Origin: Fundidesulfovibrio terrae
Lineage (GTDB): Bacteria; Desulfobacterota; Desulfovibrionia; Desulfovibrionales; Desulfovibrionaceae
Length of the DNA: 64,000 nt
Assembly (NCBI RefSeq): GCF_022808915.1
Contig: NZ_JAKZFS010000001.1
Coordinates: 372,001-436,000, forward strand
Direction of reading: 5' to 3'
Shown here: positions 23,377-34,205 of the stretch, piece after piece
Numbering within the stretch: position 1 is the stretch's first letter
How the letters are laid out: every line of letters begins with the position of its first letter
Program-made: the position numbers and the translations under genes
Notes under the pieces: generated by a model
What the model saw: only the letters and a program-made list of their open reading frames with translations
What the model was told of the DNA's origin: nothing
The model's database searches: none

Positions 23377-23793
23377 CTAGTCGACCTTCTGCATTTTGTA
23401 TTCGTCGCTCCGCCCGGGGTAGAACATGATGACCTCGCCCCCCTTCACCTTGAACATCACCCCGTCCACGCCCGAGGTCATGGTGTCGCCGTCCAGGGTG
23501 AAGTCGGCCCAACCCGCGAAGCTGTTCTTCTTCCTGGAGTCGTAGAAGTAGTACACGGCGTATTTGTCGCCCTTCTTCACCAGGGAATAGTCGAATATCC
23601 ACGGTTTGTTGATCTCGGCCGGGGGGATGCGCCGCCAGTGGCCCATGAACAGCGGGTTGGGGGCGTTCACGACCTTGGCGTACACGGTGGGCGTGCCGGC
23701 CACGTCCGCGTCGGAGATGGAGTTCAGGCTGCGGCAGCCAGCGAGCGCGACAAAGGCCGCCAGGACGATGAATGCGGGAAGCATGCGGCGCAT
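23377..23793 (-). CDS. Putative lipoprotein, function unknown
   Basis: This 138-residue protein has a lipoprotein signal (MRRMLPAFIVLAAFVALAGC, lipobox LAGC, Cys20), so it is membrane anchored on the outer face. The mature domain is beta-rich (FDYSLVKKGDKYAVYYFYDSRKKNSFAGWADFTLDGDTMTSG in part) and resembles no family I can name. AAGGAG precedes the ATG at 23793. A small hairpin (CTGCC-TTC-GGCAG) flanked by GGTGTC/GACACC lies in the leader near 23814-23840. Flanked by the chrA pair upstream and a terminator downstream. Confidence 0.8.
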   Translation of the reverse strand: MRRMLPAFIVLAAFVALAGCRSLNSISDADVAGTPTVYAKVVNAPNPLFMGHWRRIPPAEINKPWIFDYSLVKKGDKYAVYYFYDSRKKNSFAGWADFTLDGDTMTSGVDGVMFKVKGGEVIMFYPGRSDEYKMQKVD

Positions 23794-23901
23794 GGAGGTC
23801 TCCTTGGGGTAGCGGGTGTCTGCCTTCGGCAGGTTGACACCACCATACACCAGCGTGGGAAATTGCGCCAGGGAGGGGTGGAAGATTTCCGGCCGGAATG
23901 C

Positions 23902-24990
23902 CTACAAGGCGAGAAAACCGGCCGCCGCCGCGCCGAGGGCCACCAGGGCGGGATGGATACGGAAGAGCAGCGCCACGGCCGCCGCGCCGGCCAGCCCGGC
24001 CCTGGGCAGGTCCCAGGCGGCGTCCAGGGCGAACCGGGCCCCGAGCCCCAGGGCCATGCCGCCGAGCACTGCCGCCACTCCGTCCACGGCCTTGCGCGCC
24101 CAGATGCAGGAAGCGATCAGCCCGCGCGCGGGCGCGGCCGCCAGCAGCACGCCGCAGGAGGCCGCCAGGAACCCGGCGAAGGCGGCCAGGGCTCCGGCGA
24201 GTCCCATGGTCAGGCTTCCGGCGAAGGCCGCGGCCGTGGTGACCGGGCCGGGGACCAGCGCTCCCAGGGCCATCAGGTCCGAGAAGGCGGGCTGGTCCAT
24301 CCAGTGGCGCAGGCGCACCGCGTCCGCAAAGAGGAGCGGGTAGCCTCCGAATCCGCCCAGGGACCAGATTTCTGCCTTGCCCGCCAGCAGGTAGAGCCTG
24401 CCCAGGGCCGGGTCCTTGAGGAAGAAGGCCCCGGCCAGCGCGGCGTAGGCCAGGAAGAGGATGATCGGGAGCTTCCACGCGTAGGGCGAGGATTCGGGCG
24501 GCGCGGGAAGGCCCTTGGGCTCGGGAAGCATGAGCACCCCGATCACCGCCCCGCCGAGCAGCATGGAGAAGGGCTTGAGCCCCAGGAAGAAGAGCATGCC
24601 CGCGCCCAGGGCCAGGGCCAGGAGGATGGGCTTGTCGCGCCGGGGCGAGAGGACGTTGATCCCCGCCGCCAGGCACAGGGCCGGGACCATGGCCCGAAGG
24701 CCGGACAGGAGCGGCTGCGCGGCGGAAAGCCCGGTCAGGGCGGGATAGGCCGCTCCGAGACCGGCCATGAGGACGAACCACGGCAGGCAATATCCCGTGT
24801 AGGCCGCGAGAAGCCCCGCCCTGCCCCGCTGGTCGAGGCCAGCCAGGGCGGCGGCCTGGGCGGCGCTGCCGCAGGGCAGGGAGTCCAGGAAGGAAGGCGC
24901 TGCGCCCGTCCTTCCCGGGCGCACGAACGCGACCGCGCTGCCCTTCAGGGAACGCAGGAAGATGGCCGCCAGGGAGGTTTGCGTGGTCAT
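23902..24990 (-). CDS. chrA: ChrA-family transporter, second of a pair, with degenerate N-terminal half
   Basis: This 362-residue polytopic membrane protein has a recognisable ChrA motif in its second half (SLGGFGGYPLLFADAVRLRHWMDQPAFSDLMALGALVPGPVTTAAAFAG). The first half, where ChrA normally has another FGG-P block, reads FVRPGRTGAAPSFLDSLPCG and has lost it. The family exports chromate or related oxyanions. CGGAGGAC precedes the ATG at 24990. It starts 19 bp after the upstream chrA gene, so the two are cotranscribed and may form a heteromeric transporter. Confidence 0.8.
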   Translation of the reverse strand: MTTQTSLAAIFLRSLKGSAVAFVRPGRTGAAPSFLDSLPCGSAAQAAALAGLDQRGRAGLLAAYTGYCLPWFVLMAGLGAAYPALTGLSAAQPLLSGLRAMVPALCLAAGINVLSPRRDKPILLALALGAGMLFFLGLKPFSMLLGGAVIGVLMLPEPKGLPAPPESSPYAWKLPIILFLAYAALAGAFFLKDPALGRLYLLAGKAEIWSLGGFGGYPLLFADAVRLRHWMDQPAFSDLMALGALVPGPVTTAAAFAGSLTMGLAGALAAFAGFLAASCGVLLAAAPARGLIASCIWARKAVDGVAAVLGGMALGLGARFALDAAWDLPRAGLAGAAAVALLFRIHPALVALGAAAAGFLAL

Positions 24991-25009
24991 GTCCTCCGGA
25001 CCCCTATCA

Positions 25010-26158
25010 TCAATAGATGGCCATGGACAGTCCAGCCGCCGCCAGCACGATCCAGTAGACCGGAACCTTCTTGACCAGCGCCCCCAGGGCCAGCACCAGA
25101 AGCGCCGAGGACTGCCACCCCCAGGGCACGTCCTTGGCCAGGGTCCAGCTCACGGCCACGATCATGCCCCCCAGGGTGGCCAGCACCCCGGACAGGGCCA
25201 TCCGCGCCTGGCGGGAGCGCAGGATCGCATTGCGGTAGTGGGCTGCGGCCAGCACCACCACGAAGGAGCCGGAGAAGATGCTCACCGAGGCCGTGACCGC
25301 CCCGGCCACGCCGCGCAGCACGTAGCCCACGAATGCCGAGGCCAGCATGGTCGGGCCGGGGGTCACCTGGGCCAGGGCCATGCCCTCGATGAAGGTTGAG
25401 CCGTCGATCCAGTGGCGGTGTTCCACCACCTCGGCGAACATCACCGGAAAGATGCCGAATCCTCCGAAGGACAGCATGTCCACCTTGATCATGGACACGG
25501 CCAGTTGGAAGAGCATCCTGTCCGCCAGGTACAAGGCGCCCAGGCCCGCCAGTATCGCCAGCCCGGTGCACACGGCCAGGCGCAGGGCGCCGTTCCCGGC
25601 CGGGCCGTCCCCGATCTCGGGCGCCGGTCCCGGGTCCAGGAAGAATATCCCGAGCAGGGCGGCCCCGCCCACGATGGGCACGATGCCCGCCCCGGCCAGG
25701 AACAGGGCGGCGGCTCCGGCGGTGAACGCCTGATGGCGACGCGTAGGGGCGAAGCGCTTGACGAAATCCAGGCAGGACATGAGGCAGATGGCCAGCACCA
25801 CCACCTTGAGCCCGGAATAGACGCTGTGGGCCAGGGGCGTGCTGCGGGTGCCGGAGTAGAACGTGGAGAGCAGCGTCATGAGCAGGAAGGCCGGGGCGGA
25901 AAATCCCACATAGGCGGCCAGTGCGCCCCAAAGCCCGCGCAGCTTGAGCCCGATGTAGGCCGAAAGCTGCATGAGGGTGCCGCCGGGGATGATCTGGCAC
26001 AGCCCCAGGCCCAGGCGGAACTCCTCGCGGCTGACGAAGCTCCGCTTGTCCACCACCTCGCGGCGCAGGACCGGCATCATGGCCGGACCGCCGTAGGCCG
26101 TTGCCCCGGCCGTGAAAAAGCACTTGAAGATCGACCACAGAGACGTCTTTGCGGACAT
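25010..26158 (-). CDS. chrA: ChrA-family chromate transporter
   Basis: This 382-residue, roughly ten- to twelve-helix protein has both ChrA repeats intact: TAGATAYGGPAMMPVLRREVVDKRSFVSREEF with LCQIIPGGTLMQLSAYIG in the first half, and SFGGFGIFPVMFAEVVEHRHWIDGSTF with LAQVTPGPTMLASAFVG in the second. It exports chromate or another oxyanion. I chose ATG 26158 (MSAKTSLW), with GGGAG before it, over an upstream frame to 26212. It leads a two-gene operon. Confidence 0.9.
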   Translation of the reverse strand: MSAKTSLWSIFKCFFTAGATAYGGPAMMPVLRREVVDKRSFVSREEFRLGLGLCQIIPGGTLMQLSAYIGLKLRGLWGALAAYVGFSAPAFLLMTLLSTFYSGTRSTPLAHSVYSGLKVVVLAICLMSCLDFVKRFAPTRRHQAFTAGAAALFLAGAGIVPIVGGAALLGIFFLDPGPAPEIGDGPAGNGALRLAVCTGLAILAGLGALYLADRMLFQLAVSMIKVDMLSFGGFGIFPVMFAEVVEHRHWIDGSTFIEGMALAQVTPGPTMLASAFVGYVLRGVAGAVTASVSIFSGSFVVVLAAAHYRNAILRSRQARMALSGVLATLGGMIVAVSWTLAKDVPWGWQSSALLVLALGALVKKVPVYWIVLAAAGLSMAIY

Positions 26159-26243
26159 GGCTGCTCCCGTGCGTGCTGCCCGTGGGCTGTTGAACGCGCA
26201 GGATACGGCCATGGGGCCGAAAAGAAAACAGGTCCGGACCGGT

Positions 26244-26561
26244 TCAGAATCCGAACAGGAACACCGGGTCGATCAGGGGCAGGCCAACGCCCCCCTGGCC
26301 GGGGATGGTGATGGTCTGGAAGCCGGGCCCGGTCAGGGTTCCGGTCCTGGGATTATACAGGAACGGTCCTCCGGCCTGGGGCGGGGCCACCAGGGTCAGG
26401 TTCCCGAACTGGTCGATGCTGGCTGCCATTCGGGAACGGTTGCCGGATATGAACACGGTGGCGTCGCCGGTTGCGATGATGGTCTGGGCCTGGGCGGCAG
26501 GGCTTTGGGCCAGACCCGACAGGACGGTCACGGCGGCAAGGGTGGCAAGGGCGTGGCGCAT
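26244..26561 (-). CDS. Small secreted protein, function unknown
   Basis: This 105-residue protein has a Sec signal peptide (MRHALATLAAVTVLSGLAQSPAAQAQ, cleavage after AQA). The mature part of about 80 residues is rich in Gly, Thr, Pro and beta-strand-like stretches (TIIATGDATVFISGNRSRMAAS, GTLTGPGFQTITIPG) with no cysteine. I do not recognise it. AGGAGG precedes the ATG at 26561. It is upstream of the chrA operon on the same strand with an 85-bp gap, and diverges from the flavodoxin-fold genes. Confidence 0.75.
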   Translation of the reverse strand: MRHALATLAAVTVLSGLAQSPAAQAQTIIATGDATVFISGNRSRMAASIDQFGNLTLVAPPQAGGPFLYNPRTGTLTGPGFQTITIPGQGGVGLPLIDPVFLFGF

Positions 26562-26662
26562 GGGAACCTCCTGGGACACGGCACGGTCCGAGTTTCGGTG
26601 AAGGGGGAGCATAGCCTAGATAAGTCGTTGACGAAGAGGGGTCGAGTGGGAAAACTCCCCAA

Positions 26663-27256
26663 ATGCGCACCGTCCTTCTCGACGCCACCCCGCCCAGAAA
26701 CGACGCCTGCCGCCAGGGGGCCGACGCCCTGCGCCGGGCCTTGTCCGACTGCGGGTGCCAGGTGGAGTCCTTCCCCCTGGCCGAGCTGCCCATGGCCCCC
26801 TGCCGCGGCTGCTTCGCCTGCTGGACGGATACGCCGGGGCGCTGCCCGGTCCAGGACGCGTCCGAACTGGCGGCCAGGGCGGTGATCGCCTCGGGGCTCA
26901 CGGCGGTGTTTTCGCCGGTGCGCTTCGGGGTGTGGTCCTGGCAGGCCAAGAAGGCGCTGGACCGCATGATCTGCCTCATCTCGCCGCATTTCGAGGCGGC
27001 TTCCTCCGCCGGGCCCACCCGCCACACGGCCCGCTACCGGTCCTATCCGGTGTTTCTGGGCGTGGGCTGGCTGCCTGGCCCGGACCCCGAGGCGGTGGAA
27101 CTGTTCACCCGGCTGGTGGAGCGGAACGCCTGGAATTTCCGCTCCCCGGCCTGGGACGCCTTGGTGCTCGACGGCGACAGGCCCTGGGCGGCGCAGCGCG
27201 AGGCGTGCCTCAAGGTTCTGGCGGGTCTGGGCGTTTCCGGCGGGAAAGCGTGGTGA
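26663..27256 (+). CDS. Flavodoxin-fold NADPH-dependent FMN reductase-like protein
   Basis: This 197-residue protein starts like an FMN reductase (MRTVLLDATPPRNDACRQGADALRRAL) and has the family Cys motif CRGCFACWTDTPGRCPVQD, then TAVFSPVRFGVWSWQAKKALDRM, matching the WrbA/iron-sulfur flavoprotein-related group (NAD(P)H-dependent FMN oxidoreductases). The fold binds FMN. It overlaps the following gene by GTGA. It diverges from the chrA operon, and some relatives reduce chromate, but that link is inference. Confidence 0.8.
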   Translation: MRTVLLDATPPRNDACRQGADALRRALSDCGCQVESFPLAELPMAPCRGCFACWTDTPGRCPVQDASELAARAVIASGLTAVFSPVRFGVWSWQAKKALDRMICLISPHFEAASSAGPTRHTARYRSYPVFLGVGWLPGPDPEAVELFTRLVERNAWNFRSPAWDALVLDGDRPWAAQREACLKVLAGLGVSGGKAW

Positions 27257-27918
27257 AGACGGCGCTCCTTCTCTCGGGAAGCCCCAGGGCCGAAAGCGTG
27301 TCCCGGATGCTCGGCGAGGCCCTCCTGGACCGGCTTGCGCGGCTGGGCTGGCAGCGGCGGACGCTTGCAGTCACGGGGCTCATGGAATCCCAGGAAGGCC
27401 GGGCCAGGCTCTCAGGTGAGTTTTTGGGCGCGGATTTGACTGTGCTGGCCGCGCCGGTCTACGTGGACGCGCCCCCCGCCCCGGTGGTGCGCGCCATGGA
27501 ATTCCTGGCCGAGGAGCCCGGGCAGGGCTCCAGGGGACGCCGCTTCGCCGCCGTGTTCGCCTGCGGCTTTCCGGAGTCCTTCCACACCGGCGTGTGCCTG
27601 GACGCCTGCCGCCTGTTCGCCCGCGAGGCCGGGTTGGAGTGGGCCGGGGGCCTTGGCGTTGGCGGCGGCGGGGCTCTTGGCCACGGCCCCTTGGAGAGCC
27701 GGGGGCGCATGGCGCGCAAGGTCATCCGGGCGCTGGACCTGGCAGCCGAAGCCCTCGACCGGGGCGGATCAGTCCCTGAAGAGGCCGTCCGCCTGGCGGG
27801 CGAGCCCCTTATCCCCCACCGGCTCTATCTGTTCTTGGCCGAGGCCGGGTGGCTGGCCCGGGCCTGGAAGCGGAGGACACTGTTCAAACTTGGCGCGACG
27901 CCCTTCAGGAGACCATGA
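27253..27918 (+). CDS. Second flavodoxin-fold FMN reductase-like protein
   Basis: This 221-residue protein begins KTALLLSGSPRAESVSRML, the phosphate-binding GSPR loop of NAD(P)H-dependent FMN reductases, followed by DLTVLAAPVYVDAPPAPVVRAMEFL. The C-terminal half (LYLFLAEAGWLARAWKRR) is hydrophobic and helical. It starts at GTG 27253 inside the upstream stop (GTGA) and ends overlapping the holA start (ATGA), so the three genes are translationally coupled. The substrate is unknown. Confidence 0.78.
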   Translation: MKTALLLSGSPRAESVSRMLGEALLDRLARLGWQRRTLAVTGLMESQEGRARLSGEFLGADLTVLAAPVYVDAPPAPVVRAMEFLAEEPGQGSRGRRFAAVFACGFPESFHTGVCLDACRLFAREAGLEWAGGLGVGGGGALGHGPLESRGRMARKVIRALDLAAEALDRGGSVPEEAVRLAGEPLIPHRLYLFLAEAGWLARAWKRRTLFKLGATPFRRP

Positions 27919-28898
27919 GCGACCGTCCCGGATTCACCTTTCTCGTCTGTCCCGATCCCGAAATGGTCAAGCGCCGCTTCGAACGCCTCATGGCCGCCAG
28001 CGGCGGCGGCTTCGTCCGCCAGGTGTTCTGGGGCGACGCCGACGACTTCGATGCGGCCTACTGGCAGGCGCTGTCCTCGGTGAGCCTTTTCGCCGAGCCC
28101 AAGGCCGTGGTGCTCCGCCGCGCCGAGGGCCTCGGGGCCGACTTCTGGGAGAAGCTCGCCCGGCCCCTGGCCGGGTTCAACCAGCACGTGTGGCCGGTCA
28201 TCTGCCTGGAAGGGCCGCAGGACCCCAAGAAGGGGCCGTCGCTCCCCAAGGGCCTGACGGACAGGCCCTACTGGAAGGTGGGCCAGAAGAAGGACTGGGT
28301 GTGGATTTCCCCGGGCCTCACCGAGGAGACCATGATCCCCACGCTACGCGACTGGGCCGGGGCGCACCGCCTGAACTTCGGCAAGGGCGTGCTGCAGGAG
28401 TTGGCCCGGGTGCTCCCCCGGGACATGACCGCCTGCGCGCGGGAGCTGGAAAAGATGGAGCTGGCCGCCGTGGACGGCGTGATCGGCCTGGAGCAGCTTT
28501 CGCTTGTGAGCGTGGAGGCGGAGCTGGACATCTTCGGCTTCATGAAGGCCCTGGAGGAGGGGCGCGACCCGGCCGGGGTATGGCGCACCGTGTTCGGCCA
28601 CCAGCTGGCCAGCGACGACGGGTTTCTGTTCCAGTTCCTGGCCATCCTCTCGCGCGAGGCCAGGACCATGTGGCAGCTCCTGCACGAAGACCCGGACTGC
28701 AAGGTCCACCCCTACGTGAAGAAGCTCAAGACCCCCATGGCCGGACGCCTGGGCCGGGCCGGGCTGGCCAAGCTCTGGGACCTGATCATGGAGGCCGAAT
28801 CCTCGGTGAAGTTCGGACGCAAGTCGGCGGACCAGGCCCTGGAGATGCTTGTGGCCGACCTGCACGCCCTGTTCGCCCGGGTACGATCGCGGGTTTGA
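27915..28898 (+). CDS. holA: DNA polymerase III delta subunit
   Basis: This 327-residue protein resembles HolA, the clamp-loader delta subunit that opens the sliding clamp: an N-terminal ATPase-like fold without Walker motifs (FTFLVCPDPEMVKRRFERLMAASGGGFVRQVFWG), a middle helical domain (GKGVLQELARVLPRDMTACARELEKMELAA) and a C-terminal helical collar (FGFMKALEEGRDPAGVWRTVFGHQL). The sequence is divergent but the order is right. ATG 27915 overlaps the preceding stop and has CAGGAG upstream. Confidence 0.83.
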   Translation: MSDRPGFTFLVCPDPEMVKRRFERLMAASGGGFVRQVFWGDADDFDAAYWQALSSVSLFAEPKAVVLRRAEGLGADFWEKLARPLAGFNQHVWPVICLEGPQDPKKGPSLPKGLTDRPYWKVGQKKDWVWISPGLTEETMIPTLRDWAGAHRLNFGKGVLQELARVLPRDMTACARELEKMELAAVDGVIGLEQLSLVSVEAELDIFGFMKALEEGRDPAGVWRTVFGHQLASDDGFLFQFLAILSREARTMWQLLHEDPDCKVHPYVKKLKTPMAGRLGRAGLAKLWDLIMEAESSVKFGRKSADQALEMLVADLHALFARVRSRV

Positions 28899-28929
28899 CC
28901 CGTTTTTGCTTTGAAACCCCCGCCTGTTT

Positions 28930-28960
28930 CCGCTACTGCTGTCCAGTAGGCGGCTTTTTT
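28930..28960 (+). terminator. Terminator after holA
   Basis: An imperfect stem (CCGCTACTG ... CAGTAGGCGG) is followed by six T residues at 28955-28960. It lies 31 bp past the holA stop and before radC. Confidence 0.7.
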
Positions 28961-29010
28961 CCGCACTTTATCGTCCGGAACGCTCTCGGGACTTGCGCAA
29001 AGGCAGGATC

Positions 29011-29697
29011 ATGCTTACAAAAAAGGACCGTCCGCACTACCTGGGCCACAGAAGCCGCCTGAAGGACCGCCTTCGGCAGGATTCCCGGGCCCTGGCGGAC
29101 TACGAGATCCTTGAACTGCTCCTGGGCTACGCCAACCCCAGGCGGGACAACAAACCCCTGGCCAAGGCGCTTTTGGCGCATTTCGGCAGCCTGCGCGGCG
29201 TTTACCAGGCCCGCGAGACCGAATTGGCCGCCGTGGACGGGGTGGGCGAGGGGCTGACGGCCTTTTGGGCCCTGTGGCGGGAGTTTCTTGCCCGCCTGGG
29301 CGAGCAGGACGTGCGCGAGCGCGTGCTGGTGGACGACCCCGGAGTGGTGGCCGATCTCGCCCGCGAGCGCCTGGGCAACCTGGCCACCGAGGAATTCTGG
29401 GTGCTCCTGCTGGACGGGGCCAACCGGGTGCTCGGCTGGGAGCGGGTCAGCCGGGGGACGGTGGACCAGACCCCGGTGTATCCGCGCGAGATACTGGCCC
29501 TGGCCCTCTCCCGCCAGGCGGCCGGGGTGATCATGGTGCACAACCATCCCGGGGGCGATCCCAAGCCCTCGGACAAGGACCGGGAGATCACCCGGCAGGT
29601 GTCGCTGGCGGCCCACGGGCTGGGGGTGAGGGTGCTGGACCACGTGATTGTGGCGGGCAAGCAATATTTCAGTTTCAAGAAGGCCCGTTTGATGTAG
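29011..29697 (+). CDS. radC: RadC-family JAB/MPN domain protein
   Basis: This 228-residue protein has an N-terminal helix-hairpin-helix-like region (ALADYEILELLLGYANPRRDNKPLAKALL, LAAVDGVGEGLTAFWAL) and a C-terminal JAMM metal motif: E in EFWVLLLDGANRVLGWERVS and HNHPGGDPKPSDKD. That is the full E ... HxH-x7-S-x2-D set of RadC. Despite its name its role in repair is unproven. I prefer ATG 29011 to an in-frame TTG at 28993. The gene stands alone between two terminators or gaps. Confidence 0.92.
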   Translation: MLTKKDRPHYLGHRSRLKDRLRQDSRALADYEILELLLGYANPRRDNKPLAKALLAHFGSLRGVYQARETELAAVDGVGEGLTAFWALWREFLARLGEQDVRERVLVDDPGVVADLARERLGNLATEEFWVLLLDGANRVLGWERVSRGTVDQTPVYPREILALALSRQAAGVIMVHNHPGGDPKPSDKDREITRQVSLAAHGLGVRVLDHVIVAGKQYFSFKKARLM

Positions 29698-29745
29698 AGT
29701 GGCTGCCATAATCCCATGGCGGAACATTGCAGGGAGGAGCCGAAA

Positions 29746-30021
29746 ATGCCCCGCACCATGCACTGCCTCGTCGAAGGGCGCGTCCAGGGAGTGGCCTACA
29801 GGGCCTTCGTCCTGGACGAGGCGCGCGATCTGGGGCTTACGGGCTTCGCGCGCAACCTGCCCGACGGGCGGGTGGAGGTTTTGGCCCAGGGGCAGGACCA
29901 GGCCCTGGCCGAGTTGGAGAAACGTCTGCGCAAGGGGCCTTTTCTTGCCCGCGTGGACGCCGTGGACGTGGCCTATCCCGATCATGAGGCGCGGTTCGAG
30001 GACTTCCGGATCAGACGCTGA
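29746..30021 (+). CDS. acyP: Acylphosphatase
   Basis: This 91-residue protein hydrolyses carboxyl-phosphate bonds in acyl phosphates. It has the anion-binding loop GRVQGVAYR with catalytic Arg19 and the substrate-positioning Asn37 in GFARNLPDGRVEVLAQG. The usual VGFR is VAYR here, a tolerated variant. I chose ATG 29746 because GGGAGGAG lies before it; an in-frame ATG at 29716 lacks one. It is 21 bp upstream of lon on the same strand and may be cotranscribed. Confidence 0.9.
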   Translation: MPRTMHCLVEGRVQGVAYRAFVLDEARDLGLTGFARNLPDGRVEVLAQGQDQALAELEKRLRKGPFLARVDAVDVAYPDHEARFEDFRIRR

Positions 30022-30042
30022 CACGAAATCAAGGAGCGATCC

Positions 30043-32553
<2,511 letters not shown>

Positions 32554-32578
32554 TCCGGATCAGCGATTGAAGAAACGA

Positions 32579-32610
32579 CGGCCCGGAGGCGCAAGCCTCC
32601 GGGCCGTTTT
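32579..32610 (+). terminator. Terminator after lon
   Basis: A perfect 12-bp stem CGGCCCGGAGGC / GCCTCCGGGCCG around a GCAA loop is followed by TTTTCG. It starts 26 bp past the lon stop. Confidence 0.92.
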
Positions 32611-32673
32611 CGTTTGATTGATGCAGCCTTCCCTCTTGCCCCGCGCCCCCCATCCGGGCTAGCGTGCCCGCCC

Positions 32674-33729
32674 ATGAGCGCAAATACCTTCGGAAGCCTC
32701 TTCAGGCTCACCACCTACGGCGAATCCCACGGCCCCGCCATCGGCGGCGTCCTCGACGGCTGCCCGGCCGGACTGCCCCTCACCGAAGCCATGATCCAGC
32801 AGGGCCTGGACAAGCGCCGCCCCGGCCAAGGGGGCACAGCCTCCACGCCCCGCAAGGAGGCCGACAAGGTCCGCATCCTCTCGGGCGTGTTCGATGGCGT
32901 CACCACCGGCATGCCCATCGGGTTCATCATCGAGAACACCGACCAGCGCTCCCACGACTATTCCGACATCAAGGACGTGTTCCGGCCCGGCCACGCCGAC
33001 TTCACCTACCAGGCCAAGTACGGCATCCGCGACTACCGGGGCGGCGGCCGCGCCTCGGGCCGCGAGACGGCCGCGCGCGTGGCCGGGGGCGAGATCGCCC
33101 GCCAGCTGCTCGCGCGCCACGGCGTCACGGTGTACTCCTACACCAAGGAGCTCGGCGACATCCCGGCTCAGTGCATGGACCCGGTGAACGCCCGCAACCG
33201 TCCCTTCTACGCTCCGGACGACTACGTGGTGGACATCTGGGAGGACCGGGTGCGCCAGGTGAAGGCCGAGGGCGACTCCCTGGGCGGCGTGGTGTGCGTG
33301 ACGGCCAAGGGTGCCCCGGCGGGCCTGGGCGAGCCGGTTTTCGACAAGATCGACGCGCGCCTGGCCTACGCTCTCATGGGAGTGGGCGCGGTGAAGGCAG
33401 TGGAGATCGGCGAGGGCCTTCAGGCCGCGCGCAACTACGGCTCCAAGAACAACGACCCCCTCACCAAGGACGGCTTCGCCTCCAACCGGGCGGGCGGCAC
33501 GCTCGGCGGCATCAGCACGGGCCAGGACATCGTGGTGCGGTGCGCGGTGAAGCCCATCGCCTCGGTGGGCATCGAGCAGCGCACCATCACCGTGACCGGC
33601 GAAGAGACCACCATCACGGTGGGCGGCCGCCACGACATCAGCGCCATCCCGCGCATAAACCCGGTGCTGGAGGCCATGGTCTGCCTGACCCTGGCCGATT
33701 TCTGGCTGCTCTCAGGACGGGGAATCTGA
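32674..33729 (+). CDS. aroC: Chorismate synthase
   Basis: This 351-residue enzyme makes chorismate from EPSP with reduced FMN, the last shikimate step. It shows the three family signatures: GESHGPAIGGVLDGCPAGL, the GGGRASGRETAARVAGG block and RAGGTLGGISTG. Its length is normal. I chose ATG 32674 (MSANTFGSLFRLTTYGESHG); the ribosome binding site is weak but the family N-terminus is exact. Its last 18 bases overlap the convergent membrane-protein gene. Confidence 0.97.
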   Translation: MSANTFGSLFRLTTYGESHGPAIGGVLDGCPAGLPLTEAMIQQGLDKRRPGQGGTASTPRKEADKVRILSGVFDGVTTGMPIGFIIENTDQRSHDYSDIKDVFRPGHADFTYQAKYGIRDYRGGGRASGRETAARVAGGEIARQLLARHGVTVYSYTKELGDIPAQCMDPVNARNRPFYAPDDYVVDIWEDRVRQVKAEGDSLGGVVCVTAKGAPAGLGEPVFDKIDARLAYALMGVGAVKAVEIGEGLQAARNYGSKNNDPLTKDGFASNRAGGTLGGISTGQDIVVRCAVKPIASVGIEQRTITVTGEETTITVGGRHDISAIPRINPVLEAMVCLTLADFWLLSGRGI

Positions 33730-34155
33730 TTCGTCGCCCTGCTTGGGCGCGTATCTGGACATGATCCCATAGAGGATGATGGTGGGCACGGCCGTGAACA
33801 GGAGTTCCGGCCACATGGCCACGTTGTCGCGCGCCGTGAGCTCGGCGTAGCACTGCAGGAAGTAGGTGACTCCGGCGTAGGCGATGGCCACGCGCATGGG
33901 GTCCACCCCCTTGGCCATGAGCGTGAAGGCCGCGGCGAACACCGCCGGGAAGATCGTCCATGCCCCGAGGATCATCCATGCCCCGTCGCTGGTCATGGTC
34001 AGCTTCAGCTTTTCCAGCTCGCTTACGTCCAGGGGGAAAAGCCTCGAGAGAACCCATGTGGCGGTCGCCGTGGCCGCAAGCGCCCCGAACAGGACGATCG
34101 CCCCGGTCTTGGGGGCCATGGGGCGTTTGAATTCCGGTTTGCTGTCCTTGCTCAC
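33712..34155 (-). CDS. Small four-helix membrane protein, function unknown
   Basis: This 147-residue protein has a basic N-terminus and four hydrophobic segments (around residues 18-40, 55-77, 85-103 and 116-135). I do not recognise a family. The start is GTG 34155 with GGAGGG upstream. It is 50 bp downstream of dsbD on the same strand and is probably the last gene of that run. Its 3' end overlaps the convergent aroC 3' end by 18 bp with no terminator between them. Confidence 0.78.
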   Translation of the reverse strand: MSKDSKPEFKRPMAPKTGAIVLFGALAATATATWVLSRLFPLDVSELEKLKLTMTSDGAWMILGAWTIFPAVFAAAFTLMAKGVDPMRVAIAYAGVTYFLQCYAELTARDNVAMWPELLFTAVPTIILYGIMSRYAPKQGDESDSPS

Positions 34156-34205
34156 GATCCCTCCGCATGAATGATTCCGGCCCCCGGGCGGGCCGGTGTC
34201 GACGG

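Noticed and set aside
22811-24790. A 659-codon minus-strand open frame across the FCD, lipoprotein and chrA genes
   Set aside because: It crosses three well-supported genes in another frame and has Arg/Gly/Pro shadow composition.
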